Positions 53,155 to 62,670 of a stretch of DNA of 64,000 bases are shown here, one piece after another (the stretch's first letter is position 1; the number at the start of each line of letters is the position of its first letter). The DNA comes from Schistocerca nitens. Its lineage: Eukaryota > Arthropoda > Insecta > Orthoptera > Acrididae. The notes below the pieces were generated by a model. It saw nothing but the letters and a program-made list of their open reading frames with translations, was not told the origin of the DNA and did not search any database. The position numbers were made by a program, and so were the translations under genes. The stretch is from NCBI RefSeq assembly GCF_023898315.1, contig NC_064616.1:530739102-530803101 (forward strand). Reading direction: 5' to 3'.

Positions 53155-54820
53155 GCAGTGGCTGGCGAATTAGAGCAGTGATGCATCATGTAGTTTGTCA
53201 GCAATTGTCATTCGTTGCTCGACAGGTTCAGGAGACCTCTGAGCCAGAGCAAAGCAGATGTGAGGAGGTAGTTTATCTGACCAGATGGCGAGGAGAGCTG
53301 TGTCAGATAGCAGATCGTCGCTGACCAGGGCCCATAGCCATCTCCAGAGTTGGGAAGGTTTGTTGTTGCCTAGTTTCTCGATGTGGAGCACTTGCCGTAT
53401 TGCTGTCTCAGTTGAGCGTGCAAGCCGACGTAGAACTGTCTTTTTGGCCGGAGTGTACCTGGTAGCTGAGTCAGGGGCGTCGACCAGGTCAGCAATCAAG
53501 TCCTCCTGGTCGTGCAGGTGGGTGATGTGGCACAGAAATCTGGTTTATTCGTCGAGTTTGAAATGGTCGAACACTTCATCCACAATTTTGAACCAGGTTG
53601 TTGCCCTGTCGGGATTGAACGGCGGCAGCATCGGTAACCGTTGTAGAATGTTTGGAAGAACAGGTTGAGATGAATTCATCGAGGCACTGCCTGAAACGAG
53701 CTGCTGTTGCTGCAGTATTCCAGGAGAGTGTGTCTCCAGGGTATGTGGCGACGACGGCTGGTCGGGTGGCAGCGTGAAGGTGACGCATTGTGGTTGAGCA
53801 TAATCCGTCGTGACGCGGAAGGCCGACATGGGTGAGACACTGTAATGAGTCGATTGCAGTTGCGGAAGTTCAACACATTGTGGGAGTGTTCGGATTGACG
53901 TGTCACAGTAGACCAACGCGGATGAGGCACAAAGATGTGCCAAGAACGGTAGTGGAAGCTCGACTGGAGCCGGCGCAGGGGCAACAGGTGAGATAAAGTT
54001 CAAAGTTTGAACACGCGTGCTAGTCCGCGGAAAGCTCGACGTACGATCAGAGCTGGGGCCACCTGTGTTGCAGGGAGGCTGCGGAAGTGCGGGCTGTCCA
54101 GAAGCAGAGTGTGGAAAATGATGTTGTACATCGGACGGAATGTGTGAATGTTCACTGTTCATAGTCACTCCACTCAAAATGGTGTGCGGATAAGGTGAAT
54201 GATGTGGCACAAAACACTGAGGCGTAGCAGTAGGATGGAGATGGAGGTCAGGCACAGATAACAAGCTAATGTTCCTGTTGCAGACCGAGGTATCGAAGCG
54301 GGAAGTGCTGATGCTTAACTGAGGCAGGCGCGGGTGTGGTCGGATGCTGAGAAGGTTGACCTGCGAACAAAGCAGTTCCGTCCACGTGGCAGGAATCCGC
54401 GTAGTACTGCACGGATTTCAGCATGGTGAATCGTTGTCCTGGCAGTGGTAGGTTGTCCAACGAAGCATTTGCAGAAATCGGCATTGGTCCCACACTGCAC
54501 GGAGATCCATAAGAGGTAACTGCACCGTCGATGAGGGAGGGCACATGTGGTGGGAACAAAGGTGTCTGATAGCTGGAGTCATGCACACTCCTAACCTCAC
54601 CTCACTTATTGTTGCAGGCTCGAAAACGTCCGGCGAAATAGGTGTAATCGTCGAGTGAGAGGCATCGTGTTGCAGTCCTGGCAGGAGTACATCGCCCGCA
54701 ACATGATTCATGTCGATCACAAAATCTGGCGTTAGGTGTTGGGCTGAAGCCATTGTTCTAATGTAGTGTTGATGTAATACATGCAAAAATAACTGACGCG
54801 GAGGCCGCGGACACAGCAAA
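53155..54820 (-). pseudogene. Gypsy gag region
   Basis: Minus-strand pieces: LQRLPMLPPFNPDRATTWF with KIVDEVFDHFKLDE (about 53650-53545), then TRYTPAKKTVLRRLARSTET, QVLHIEKLGNNKPSQLWRWL, ALVSDDLLSDTALLAIW and KLPPHICFALAQRS (53499-53170). The PFNP...W start and the LGxxKPSQLxR core are characteristic of CsRn1-type gag. Upstream (54820-53660) is a Ser/Pro/His-rich region in several frames. Two or more frameshifts separate the pieces. A cysteine-histidine knuckle could not be confidently read. Gag would form the particle. Confidence 0.78.
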
Positions 54821-54849
54821 ACGGCGAAAACAGAAGACGTTACAACTCA

Positions 54850-54858
54850 GGGTCACCA
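54850..54858 (-). promoter_or_regulatory. Primer binding site of the gypsy element
   Basis: Reading the minus strand, the LTR ends ...CCACCTCA at 54860, one base (C) follows, then TGGTGACCC at 54858-54850 and TGAGTTGTAACG. A TGG start matching the 3' CCA end of a tRNA is expected exactly here, so the position is well supported. The tRNA is probably tRNA-Trp, as in CsRn1-like elements, but this is from memory of the clade. Confidence 0.75.
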
Positions 54859-54859
54859 G

Positions 54860-55001
54860 TGAGGTGGATGCTCGGGTCAGTTACACCAAACAACACCTTA
54901 TTATCGGAAGTTCATTTATTCACCTCTTTACACAAGCAAGGCTTACAAAGAACTGGATGCCGGAACTGCACAAAGATAATGTTTACCTTAGTTGAAAGAC
55001 A
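54860..55001 (-). repeat. 5' LTR of the gypsy element
   Basis: About 142 bp, collinear with 48291-48435. On the minus strand it starts TGTCTTTCAACTAAGGTAAA and ends ACCTCA. Like the other copy it has GTGAATAAATGAAC with AATAAA. Sequence beyond 55001 does not match the 3' LTR flank, so the LTR either starts here or is truncated. Confidence 0.7.
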
Positions 55002-56259
55002 ATACTCAGATCGATACCGGTCTCGACCTCATTGGTGCCACAAAATCACAACAGCTACAGAATTGACATAACTTGCAAAAATCTTACACTATCAATTTTC
55101 TTGAACATTTTTTTCATGCACCAAGACACTAAATGTTTTTGTTTGCTAGTACCAGTTAACTATAATCACAATGAACACTAAATTTTTTTTTTCAGTTTGA
55201 CTTCCCCTTATGTAAAACTCCAAATTTGTTTTTTAAATGCATGTAAGTTTCCCAAAATATTCACATTTCATTTACAGTTGCCTTTAACACATAGCAGTAA
55301 TACAATACAACATATCATAGTTTGCATAATCCAGATTAAAAGCAAATTATGATCAAAAAGAAGCTTGAGAATTTTCTTACTTCCAACATAATTTCACATA
55401 AGCATCATAAAACTCATGTATAGTAATAATTTCAAAAACATAAATCATATTAATTTATCTTCGAAGGTTTTTCCAGCATAAAAAGTGATAAATCTTATAT
55501 CTTCTTTCAATTCCTCAGACATATTTTCAATTAAGCATATTTCATGGTTACTGTGATGCTATTTGGCCACAATGTGACTAATACATGATTATTATAGTGA
55601 TAAAAAGAGGAATATTGAGTGATACTGAGAGAAAATTGCCAAAAGATATGAGGTGAGAAGCAGAAGACATGAATTTTTTTAAAGAAATGCGCCAAGAGCA
55701 TAACAGCCCTTGGTTAGCTAAGCCAGTATCAGAGAGTGTACTTGTGATCTACAGAGGAATTTACTGCTGCAATTCCTCAACATTAGTCTCTTGGTCTCCA
55801 TCTAATTTACGCACTGTTTCTGTTTCAGTGACATGCCCCCATTTTACCACTACTCTGTTCAAAGGAAACACAACACATTGCCAGTAAAAAATATTTGAAT
55901 TTTCTGTGAGCTGAGGTTTTTGTCAATCTCTGCCAAAACATGTAACTACCAACACTAATTTGAAAGAGATCTCACCAGACTGCTGCTTGCAACTTTGTTG
56001 GCCCATCATTGAAGCTAACATATGCTCAAAAACTTCCCACATGTATAATTTTGTTATTGAATTTCTTGGATAAAATTAAAGTACAAAGATGCACACTTTT
56101 TCAGTAAAAAGTTCTGTTATGATTTCACATCTGATGTTGAAAATTGTTGTCCTAACAGTTCAACAAGTGTAAGCACAGCTTTTCTGCTTTGTACAACAGG
56201 TAAGACAATTTCACAAGCTGCAACCTAGTCGAGAATGAGAAACAGTGATCCTGGTACTG
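55002..56259. other. AT-rich sequence without recognised genes
   Basis: Poly-T and poly-A runs, no coding similarity, no repeat boundary. The plus-strand open frame at 55669-55887 is short and has no motif. Confidence 0.45.
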
Positions 56260-56476
56260 TCAAATGTCTTTTTTCCAGTCTTTGATCACAATATAAAGTC
56301 CTTTGAAGATGACCAGTTTCAGTCAGTAATGTCCATCTTCAAATCTGTTCTACACCATGTTTTATCACATTAGGACACGGTGCAGAACAGATCTGAAGAT
56401 GGTTATTACTGACTGAAACCAGTAATCGTTGAACGACTTTCTCTTGTGATCAAAGACTGGAATAAAAAACATTTGA
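56260..56476. repeat. Palindrome of about 217 bp
   Basis: The left arm (56260-56350; TCAAATGTCTTTTTTCCAGTC, then TTTGATCACAA, GATGACCAGTTTCAGTCAGTAAT, CCATCTTCAAATCTGTTCT) is the complement of the right arm (about 56385-56476; AGAACAGATCTGAAGATGG, ATTACTGACTGAAACCAGT, TTGTGATCAAAGACTGG). About 85-90% pairing, with a loop of about 35 bp. The inner motif (accagttt, then catcttcag) also occurs in the inverted repeats at 58711 and 59107. Confidence 0.85.
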
Positions 56477-56796
56477 GGTAACACAATGTTTGGAGGGACT
56501 GCATTAACTCAAGTTTCTTGTAGAACAAGAATACTACCAGTTTCTACAACTGAATCTTGCTCTTTAACAGTTGGACTGAGTTTGCTGTTAATTTAGTGTA
56601 TTATGCTATGTAAAGAATTATTTGCTTCAGCAAGTTGGTTGTTTATTTGTTCATTGCTAGTCTTCAGAACTGATTATATTTTTTTCCAGTTTTGAACCTA
56701 ACTGATCAGTGTTGGATTTCATTGTAGACTATGTGTTTCCTAACTTTGCGTCTAATTCTCCCATTTGTTCCAACACACTTCTTAGTAATTCATTTT
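56477..56796. other. Spacer without recognised features
   Basis: AT-rich; no coding similarity. It ends at the start of the second solo LTR. Confidence 0.4.
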
Positions 56797-57301
56797 TGTG
56801 GTGTCACCGCCAGACACCACACTTGCTAGGTGGTAGCCTTTAAATTGGCCGCGGTCCGTTAGTATACGTCGGACCCGCGTGTCGCCACTATCAGTGATTG
56901 CAGACCAAGCACCACCACACGGCAGGTCTAGTCTAGAGAGACTCCCTAGCACTCACCCCAGTTGTACAGCGGACTTTGCTAGTGATGGTTCACTGTCTAC
57001 ATATGCTCTCATTTGCCGAGATGACGGTTTAGCATAGCCTTCAGCTACGTCATTGCTACGACCTAGCAGGGCGCCATATTCAGTTACTATTGTGAACAGA
57101 TAATATTGTGAATGATGTACCGTCAAGAGCGACGTTCATCATTAGTGCATTAAAGTTAAGTATCAAACTAATTATGTCTGCTTTCTGAATTCTAATTCCT
57201 TGTCATGTTGCAGACCTCCTCACGCCAGCCTGCGTGAGCTAAAACGCATGCATTTCAGCCTCCTCTAGTAACACGGTGTTGGCTCTTCTGCCAACACAAC
57301 A
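56797..57301 (+). mobile_element. Solo LTR-like repeat, copy 2
   Basis: Begins TGTGGTGTCACCGCCAGACA and ends GCCAACACAACA, so TG...CA termini. It matches 10228-10706 along the whole length with a few indels. ATTT occurs on both sides (56792-56795 and 57302-57305), one base off the TG start, so a 4-bp target duplication is possible but not clean. GC-rich, CpG-containing and clearly unlike the AT-rich flanks. No retroviral genes adjoin. Confidence 0.8.
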
Positions 57302-57737
57302 ATTTAAATCTGGTTTCCTGCTTGCTTTTACTTCAGCTGAAACATCAAAAAATATTGTCTCACATCTAACACCACCCCCCTCCCCCCACCACCCCCTTTC
57401 CATTCCCACCCCCTACAGCTTTACTTCATGTGCTTCTTTATTTTCACTTTTTCTAATACAATCATAAGGTGCTTTACCCAAAATAATGGTGAGTCTGATA
57501 AACTTTATACATTTAGTTTTCCTTCCATCGTCTCATGCAATGCTCATTTGGTTCTTTCTTGACATTCATTTACTCATGGTCTGTCTATGAGTCAAATTCC
57601 TTTCAGTCTCCAATCAAACATCTGTGTTTCTTTGGTGCATTTCATTATTATGAGCGTCATGTATGTTTATACTTCTTATGTCTCCCTCCATTGAGGTAAC
57701 TATTAGTTTTTCAGCCAAACAAGTCTATGATCCCACC
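57302..57737. other. Spacer with a short C-rich tract
   Basis: A CACCCCCCTCCCCCCACCACC tract lies at about 57371-57392. The rest has no recognised feature. Confidence 0.4.
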
Positions 57738-57905
57738 TGTAATGCCCATCCCATAATGTAGAAACTAGAAAACTGTACTTTTTCTTCATGACATTGCAAA
57801 AAAATGCACCTCATTTTTACAGTAATATGTTTCCCATTATAACTAAGTTAGCATTATAAAGTACAATAATAGTTTTACTTGACTTCAACAGGGCATCAGC
57901 ATTGT

Positions 57906-58111
57906 GTTGGCGCCCAACTACATAGGGAGAAATGATCATCATAATAAAATAAGAGAAATCAGGGCTTGCACAGAAAAATTTAAGTGCTCGTTTTTCCCGA
58001 GCGCCATTCAGGAGTGGAACATTAGAGAGATAGCTTCAAGGTGGTTCATAAAATCCTCTGCCAGGCACTTTATTGTGAATATCAGAGTACTCACATGGTT
58101 GTAGATGTAGA
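57906..58111 (+). mobile_element. Jockey/CR1-type LINE, last 200 bp
   Basis: Plus-strand frame LAPNYIGRNDHHNKIREIRACTEKF, then SFFPSAIQEWN, matches the C terminus of the RT ORF in the copies at 11100 and 27676. The 3' end is the family tail GTTGTAGATGTAGATG at 58096-58111. Severe 5' truncation at 57906, exactly where the R2 repeat breaks off. Confidence 0.88.
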
Positions 58112-58706
58112 TGCACTCCATATGAGTGACCTCAGTAGTCATTAGGCATCGTGAGAGAGTAGAAGGGGGCTCTTCGTGGAACTCACGGTCTTTGAACATG
58201 GTCAGGGGATTGGGTGTCACTTATGTCATATGCGTGTAAGTGACATTTCCACACTCCTAAACATCCCCAGGTCCACTGCGTCTAATGCGATAGAAAAGTG
58301 GAAACATGAAGGGACACGTAAAGCACAAAAGCGTACAGGCCGACCTCGTTTGTTGACTGACAGAGACCGCTGACAGTTGAAGAGCGTTGTAATGTGTAAG
58401 AGGCAGACATCTATCCAGACCATCACACAGGAATTCGAAACTGCATCAAGATCCACTGCAAGTACTATGACAGTTAGACGTGAGGTGAGAAAACTTGGAT
58501 TTCATGGTCGAGCAGCTGCTAATAAGCCACACATCACGCGGGTAAATGCCAAATAATGCCTCGCTTGATGTAAGGAGCATAAACATTGAGCAATTGAACA
58601 GTGTAAAAACGGTGTGTGGAGTGACAAATCACGGTACACAATGTGGTGATCTGATGGCAGTAAGTCATTTTCAGCCAGGTGTCTGGATACTTTTGATCAC
58701 ATAGTG
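58112..58706 (+). mobile_element. Internally deleted Tc1-like element
   Basis: Transposase N terminus in the plus frame: MELTVFEHGQGIGCHLCHMR, ISTLLNIPRSTASNAIEKWK (helix-turn-helix), GTRKAQKRTGRPRLLTDRDR, then a stop, then TSIQTITQEFETASRSTAST with VRREVRKLGFHGRAA, and NGVWSDKSRYTMW (first Asp box, with Glu replaced by Lys). Directly after this the sequence jumps to a right-end inverted repeat (CAGGTGTCTGGATACTTTTG...CACATAGTG) followed by TA at 58707-58708. About two thirds of the gene, including the second Asp and the Glu, is absent. The left end is cut by the LINE tail. Confidence 0.82.
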
Positions 58707-58710
58707 TATC

Positions 58711-59086
58711 AGAGAAAGTACCACCACAGCTGTATCTTGAGAACATCTTTATTTTATCACATTACCAGTTTTGGTGGCACATTACTGCCATCTTCAGCCA
58801 CCACCACTGCTAAAAGAATATTTGATTTCCTTGGTGCATTAACTATGGGATCCTTTTTACCATCACACATGGGCTAGCTTTCATCAGGAATCTATACTCA
58901 ACAGTGTGTCGTCTCCAAGGCATTGGAGACAATACAGTGTTGATTGTAGATTAATTAAATGGGCCAAGGACATCAAACACTCTTTTGGCAGTGGTGAAGT
59001 GAGGATGGCAATAATGTGCTGCCAAAACTTGTTGTGTGATAGAATAAAGACATACTGAAGATACAGCTGTGGTGGTACTTTTTCTC
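58711..59086. repeat. Inverted repeat with about 100-bp arms
   Basis: The left arm 58711-58810 (AGAGAAAGTACCACCACAGC, TGTATCTT, TCTTTATT-TATCACA, TTTTGG-GGCACATTA-TGCCATC) is the complement of 58987-59086 at roughly 80% identity by eye. Loop about 175 bp. It starts two bases after the Tc1 TA site. The arms share the 'accagtttt...ccatcttcag' theme with the palindromes at 56260 and 59107. Confidence 0.8.
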
Positions 59087-59106
59087 ATAACAAAAAGATT
59101 TATTTT

Positions 59107-59294
59107 GGTGGTAACCAGTTTTGGCCAGTTTTTGACCATCCTCAGACCCTCATACCATGATGACAGGCAGTGGTAGTGAATGAATTGGGAGCTGACATTC
59201 ATGCAGTTACAACATGCATTCTATTCACTCCCACCACTTATTACCATGGTATGAGGATCTGAGGATAATCAAAAACTGATGAAAGCTGGTTACC
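59107..59294. repeat. Inverted repeat with about 75-bp arms
   Basis: GGTGGTAACCAGTTTTGGCC...TCATACCATGATGAC at 59107-59183 pairs with CACTCCCACCACTTATTACC...GCTGGTTACCA at about 59217-59294. Loop about 35 bp. It follows the previous inverted repeat after 20 bp, making three such structures within 3 kb. Confidence 0.8.
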
Positions 59295-59619
59295 ATTGAA
59301 TTACACGTTTCTGTGGTTGAAACTGTTTGTTTCCATTTCCAGTTCAATTAGGTTTTGTTTTTAGAGCATTTTCAGAAAATTACTTGTAAACTAATCTTCG
59401 TAGTATGTGAATATATCATTACAGTACATAAACAAAAATATATATATTTATGGCAAAATTGTGCCCAATAACTGGAAACTCTGTGAACATCCACAGTTAC
59501 AGATAATATGATTTACAAATGAAAATGAATCTAAATCTGGGTGAATTTAGATTGTACTGCATATTTCATTAACCGAGCAAAAATTCTGTAAGATCCTGAT
59601 TTATTACACCATTTAATTT

Positions 59620-60345
59620 TGAACATTCTTCTGTAGCACCACTCTTCAAAACCTTCTAATCTCTTCTTTTCTGAACTGTTTATCATCCATGTCTCACTTC
59701 TGGACACAGCTACACTGCAAAAAAATACTTTCAGAAAACATTTCCAAACGCTTTAATCTATATTCAATGTTAAAAAATCTGTTCTTCTGGAATGCTTTTC
59801 TTGTCATTGCCAGTCTACATGTTATATTTCTCTACTTTGACAATTTTCAGTTATTTTGCTGCCCAGATAGCAAAAATCATCCACTACTTTTCATCTCTTG
59901 TTTCTTAATCTAATTCCCTCAGCATTTCTAATTTAATTCAACCACATCCCAGTACCCTTGTTTTGCCTTTGTTACTGCTCATCTTATATCCTGCTTTCAG
60001 GACACTATCAATTCCATTCAGGCTCTTCCAAGGATATCAATAGTTTTGAGGGAATGTTGTCTACTCCAGGGGCATTGTGTTGAGTTAGGTCTTTCATAGC
60101 TCTATCAAATTCTTCTCACAGTGTCATTTCTTCCCTCTCATCTTCATCTACACACTCTTCCCTTTCCGTCATATTGCCTTCTGGTTCATTTCCTTTGTAT
60201 AGCCCCACTATATGCTCCTTCCATGTGTCAGCTTTCTTTTCTTTGCTTATTACTGGTTGTAGATCTGAGCTCTTGATATTCATCCACCTGCTTTTATTTT
60301 CTCCAAACACGCCTTTTATTTTCCTGTAGGCAGTCTATATCTTTC
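59620..60345 (-). pseudogene. RTE-type LINE, minus strand, fragmented
   Basis: Minus-strand frames show, toward the 5' side, NKSRWMNIKSSDLQPVISKE and KADTWKEHIVGLYKG (RT linker region, 60310-60116), a large internal deletion near 60040, then YKMSSNKGKTRVLGCG-like thumb traces, and C-terminal SETWMINSSEKKRLEGFEEW and CYRRMFKIKW at about 59700-59625. The catalytic FADD box is lost in the deletion. The (CAA)n 3' tail is missing. Related to the RTE-type LINE at 14733. Confidence 0.65.
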
Positions 60346-60354
60346 CCCTAGTTA

Positions 60355-62233
60355 TACAGGGTGGTCCATTGATCATGACCAGGCCAAATATCTCACAAAA
60401 TAAGCATCAAATGAAAAAACTACATGGAACAAAACTTGTCTAGCTTGAAGGAGGAAACCAGATGGTGCTATGGTTGGCTCACTGGATGCCGCTGCCATAG
60501 GTCAAATGGATATCAACTGGGTTTTTTTAAAAATAGGAACCCCCATTTTTTATTACATATTCATGTAGTACGTAAAGAAATATGAATATTTTAGTTGGAC
60601 CAATTTTTTTGCTTTGTGATATATGGCGATGTAATAGTCACAAACATATGGCTCACAATTGTAGATGAACAGTTGGTAACAGATAGGTTTTAAAATACAG
60701 AACGTAGGTACGTTTGAACATTTTATTTCGGTTGTTCCAATGTGATACATATACCTTTGTGAGCTTATCATTTCTGAGAATGCATGCTGTTATAGCGTGA
60801 TTACCTGTAAATACCACATTAATGCAATAAACACTCAAAATGATGTCAATCAACCTCAGTGTATTTGGCAATAAGTGTAACGACATTCCTCACAACAGCA
60901 ATTAGTTCGACTTCCATAATGTTCGCGCATGCATTGACAATGTGCTGACACATGTTGACAGTCATTGTCGGTGGATCATGATAGCAAATATCCTTCAACT
61001 TTCTCCACATAAAGAAATCCAGAGACGTCAGATCGGGTGAACATGATTTGACGACCAATCCACCTGTCATGAAATATGCTATTCAATACCACTTCAACTG
61101 CACGCGAGCTATGTGCCAGACATACATCATGTTGGAAGTATATCGCCATTCTGTCATGCAGTGAAACATCTTTTAGTAACATCGGTAGAACATTATGTAG
61201 GAAATCAGCATATATTGCACCATTTAGATTGCCATCGATAAAATGGTGGCCAATTATCCTTCCTCCCATAATGCCGCACCATACATTAACCTGCCAAGGT
61301 CACTGGTGTTCCACTTGTCACAGCCATCATGGATTTTTCGTTGCCCAATAGTGCATATTATGCTGGTTTATGTTACCGCTGTTGATGAATGACGCTTCGT
61401 CGCTAAATAGAACGCGTGCAAAAAATCTGTCATTGTCCCGTAATTTCTCTTGTGCCCAATGGCAGAACTGTACATGATGTTCAAAGTCGTCACCATGCAA
61501 TTCCTGGTGCATAGAAATATGGTACGGGTGCAATCGATGCTGATATAGCATTCTCAACACTTACGTTTTTGAGATTCCCGATTCTCGCGCAATTTTTCTG
61601 CTACTGATGTGCGGATTAGCCTCGACAGCAGCTAAAACACCTACTTGGGCATCATCATTCATTGCAGATCGTGGTTGATGTTTCACATGTGGCTGGATAC
61701 TTCCTGTTTCCTTAAATAATGTAACTATCCAGTGAACGGTGCGGACACTTCGATGATGTTGTCCAGGATACCGAGCAGCATACATAGCACACTCCCATTG
61801 GGCATTTTTATCACAATAGGCACACATAAACACGATATTGACCTTTTCCACAATTGGTAAATGGTCCATTTTTACACGGCTAATGTATCATGAAGCAAAT
61901 ACCGTCTGCACTGGTGGAATGTTACATGACACCATGTACTTATACGTTTGTGACTATTACAGCGCCATCTATCACAAAGCAAAAAAAGTGGTTCAACTAA
62001 AACATTCATATCTCTTCACGTACTACATGAATATGTAATAAAAAATGGGGGTTCCTATTTAAAAAACGCAGTTGATATCCCTTTGACCTATGGCAGCACC
62101 ATCTAGTGGGCCAACCGTAGCACCACCTGGTTTCCCCCTTCAAGCTAGATGACTTTTGTTCTTTGTAGTTTTTTTGTTTTATGCTTATTTTGTGAGATAT
62201 TTGGCCCGGTCACTATCAATGGACCACCCTATA
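60355..62233 (-). mobile_element. Mariner-like element with about 300-bp terminal inverted repeats
   Basis: The terminal inverted repeats run about 60357-60660 and 61925-62231. They start CAGGGTGGTCCATTGATCAT and continue through GGCCAAATATCTCACAAAAT, TCTAGCTTGAAGG, ATAGGAACCCCCATTTTTTA and TTGTGATA-ATGGCG, with about 85% identity by eye. TATA-type TA sites flank both ends. Between them a decayed minus-strand transposase occupies about 61870-60850: N terminus with VEKVNIVFMCAYCDKNAQ and VRTVHWIVTLFKETGS, FSDEASFINSG (first Asp), YFQHDVCLAHSSR (second Asp), and SPDLTSLDFFMWRKLKD (third acidic residue, Asp). The final acidic residue being Asp places it on the mariner side of the superfamily. 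Confidence 0.85.
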
Positions 62234-62670
62234 TATATGCTTCTATATACTTAAATTTATTTTTAGCCATTCATACTTAGTCATTTTGCACTTACTGACA
62301 GTCTCATTTTTTAGAACACTCTCAAGACCTTAAATTGACGTAATGTTTGTAGTCGCTTTAGCAGCACGCATCCCCATGGGGCTGAAGGAATAAGAGGCAG
62401 CCTTGTGATAAGCAGAGCTAGTAAAGAAAGGTTATGTAATAGCTCCTCATGGAGCCAAGAAAGAAGAGTGTTTCCTTTATACACAATAAGGTTTATTTAT
62501 GATAATACAATGCAAGATCACCATTCAAAACAACCAGCTCCTTTATACTAAACAAATACAGTTTCATCATCGTTAATTTTCATTTTGCTACATATTCTCA
62601 AAACAATAGACATACTGAATGTTTGATTTGCTGATGACCTTGTTAAACACCTCACTGACATGAAACGTAC
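62234..62670. other. Spacer without recognised features
   Basis: No coding similarity; AT-rich. It lies between the mariner-like element and the tail of the last LINE. Confidence 0.4.

Larger units (their letters stand above)
48291..55001 (-). mobile_element. Ty3/gypsy LTR retrotransposon, nearly full length, mutated
   Basis: On the minus strand the order is LTR (54860-55001), primer binding site, gag (about 54820-53155), protease (about 52770-52545), reverse transcriptase (about 52131-50950), RNase H (about 50840-50500), integrase (about 50260-49200), 3' region, and LTR (48291-48435). RT before integrase is the gypsy order. The gag type and a TGGTGACCC primer binding site suggest the CsRn1 clade (inference). 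Frameshifts and stops occur in each domain, so it is not autonomous. The two LTRs differ at roughly 10-15% of positions by eye, implying some age. I found no matching target duplication at the outer ends. Confidence 0.88.
57738..59612. repeat. Duplicated non-coding unit R2, copy B (with insertions)
   Basis: Block 1 (57738-57905) and block 2 (59345-59612) match 40888-41065 and 41645-41905 in the same order and orientation. Between the blocks lie a LINE tail (57906-58111), an internally deleted Tc1 (58112-58706) and two inverted repeats (58711-59086 and 59107-59294), which replace or interrupt the middle seen in copy A. Confidence 0.68.

Noticed and set aside
57276..57467. A plus-strand frame next to the solo LTR as an internal retroviral gene
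   Set aside because: It is short, starts inside the LTR, and has no gag motif.
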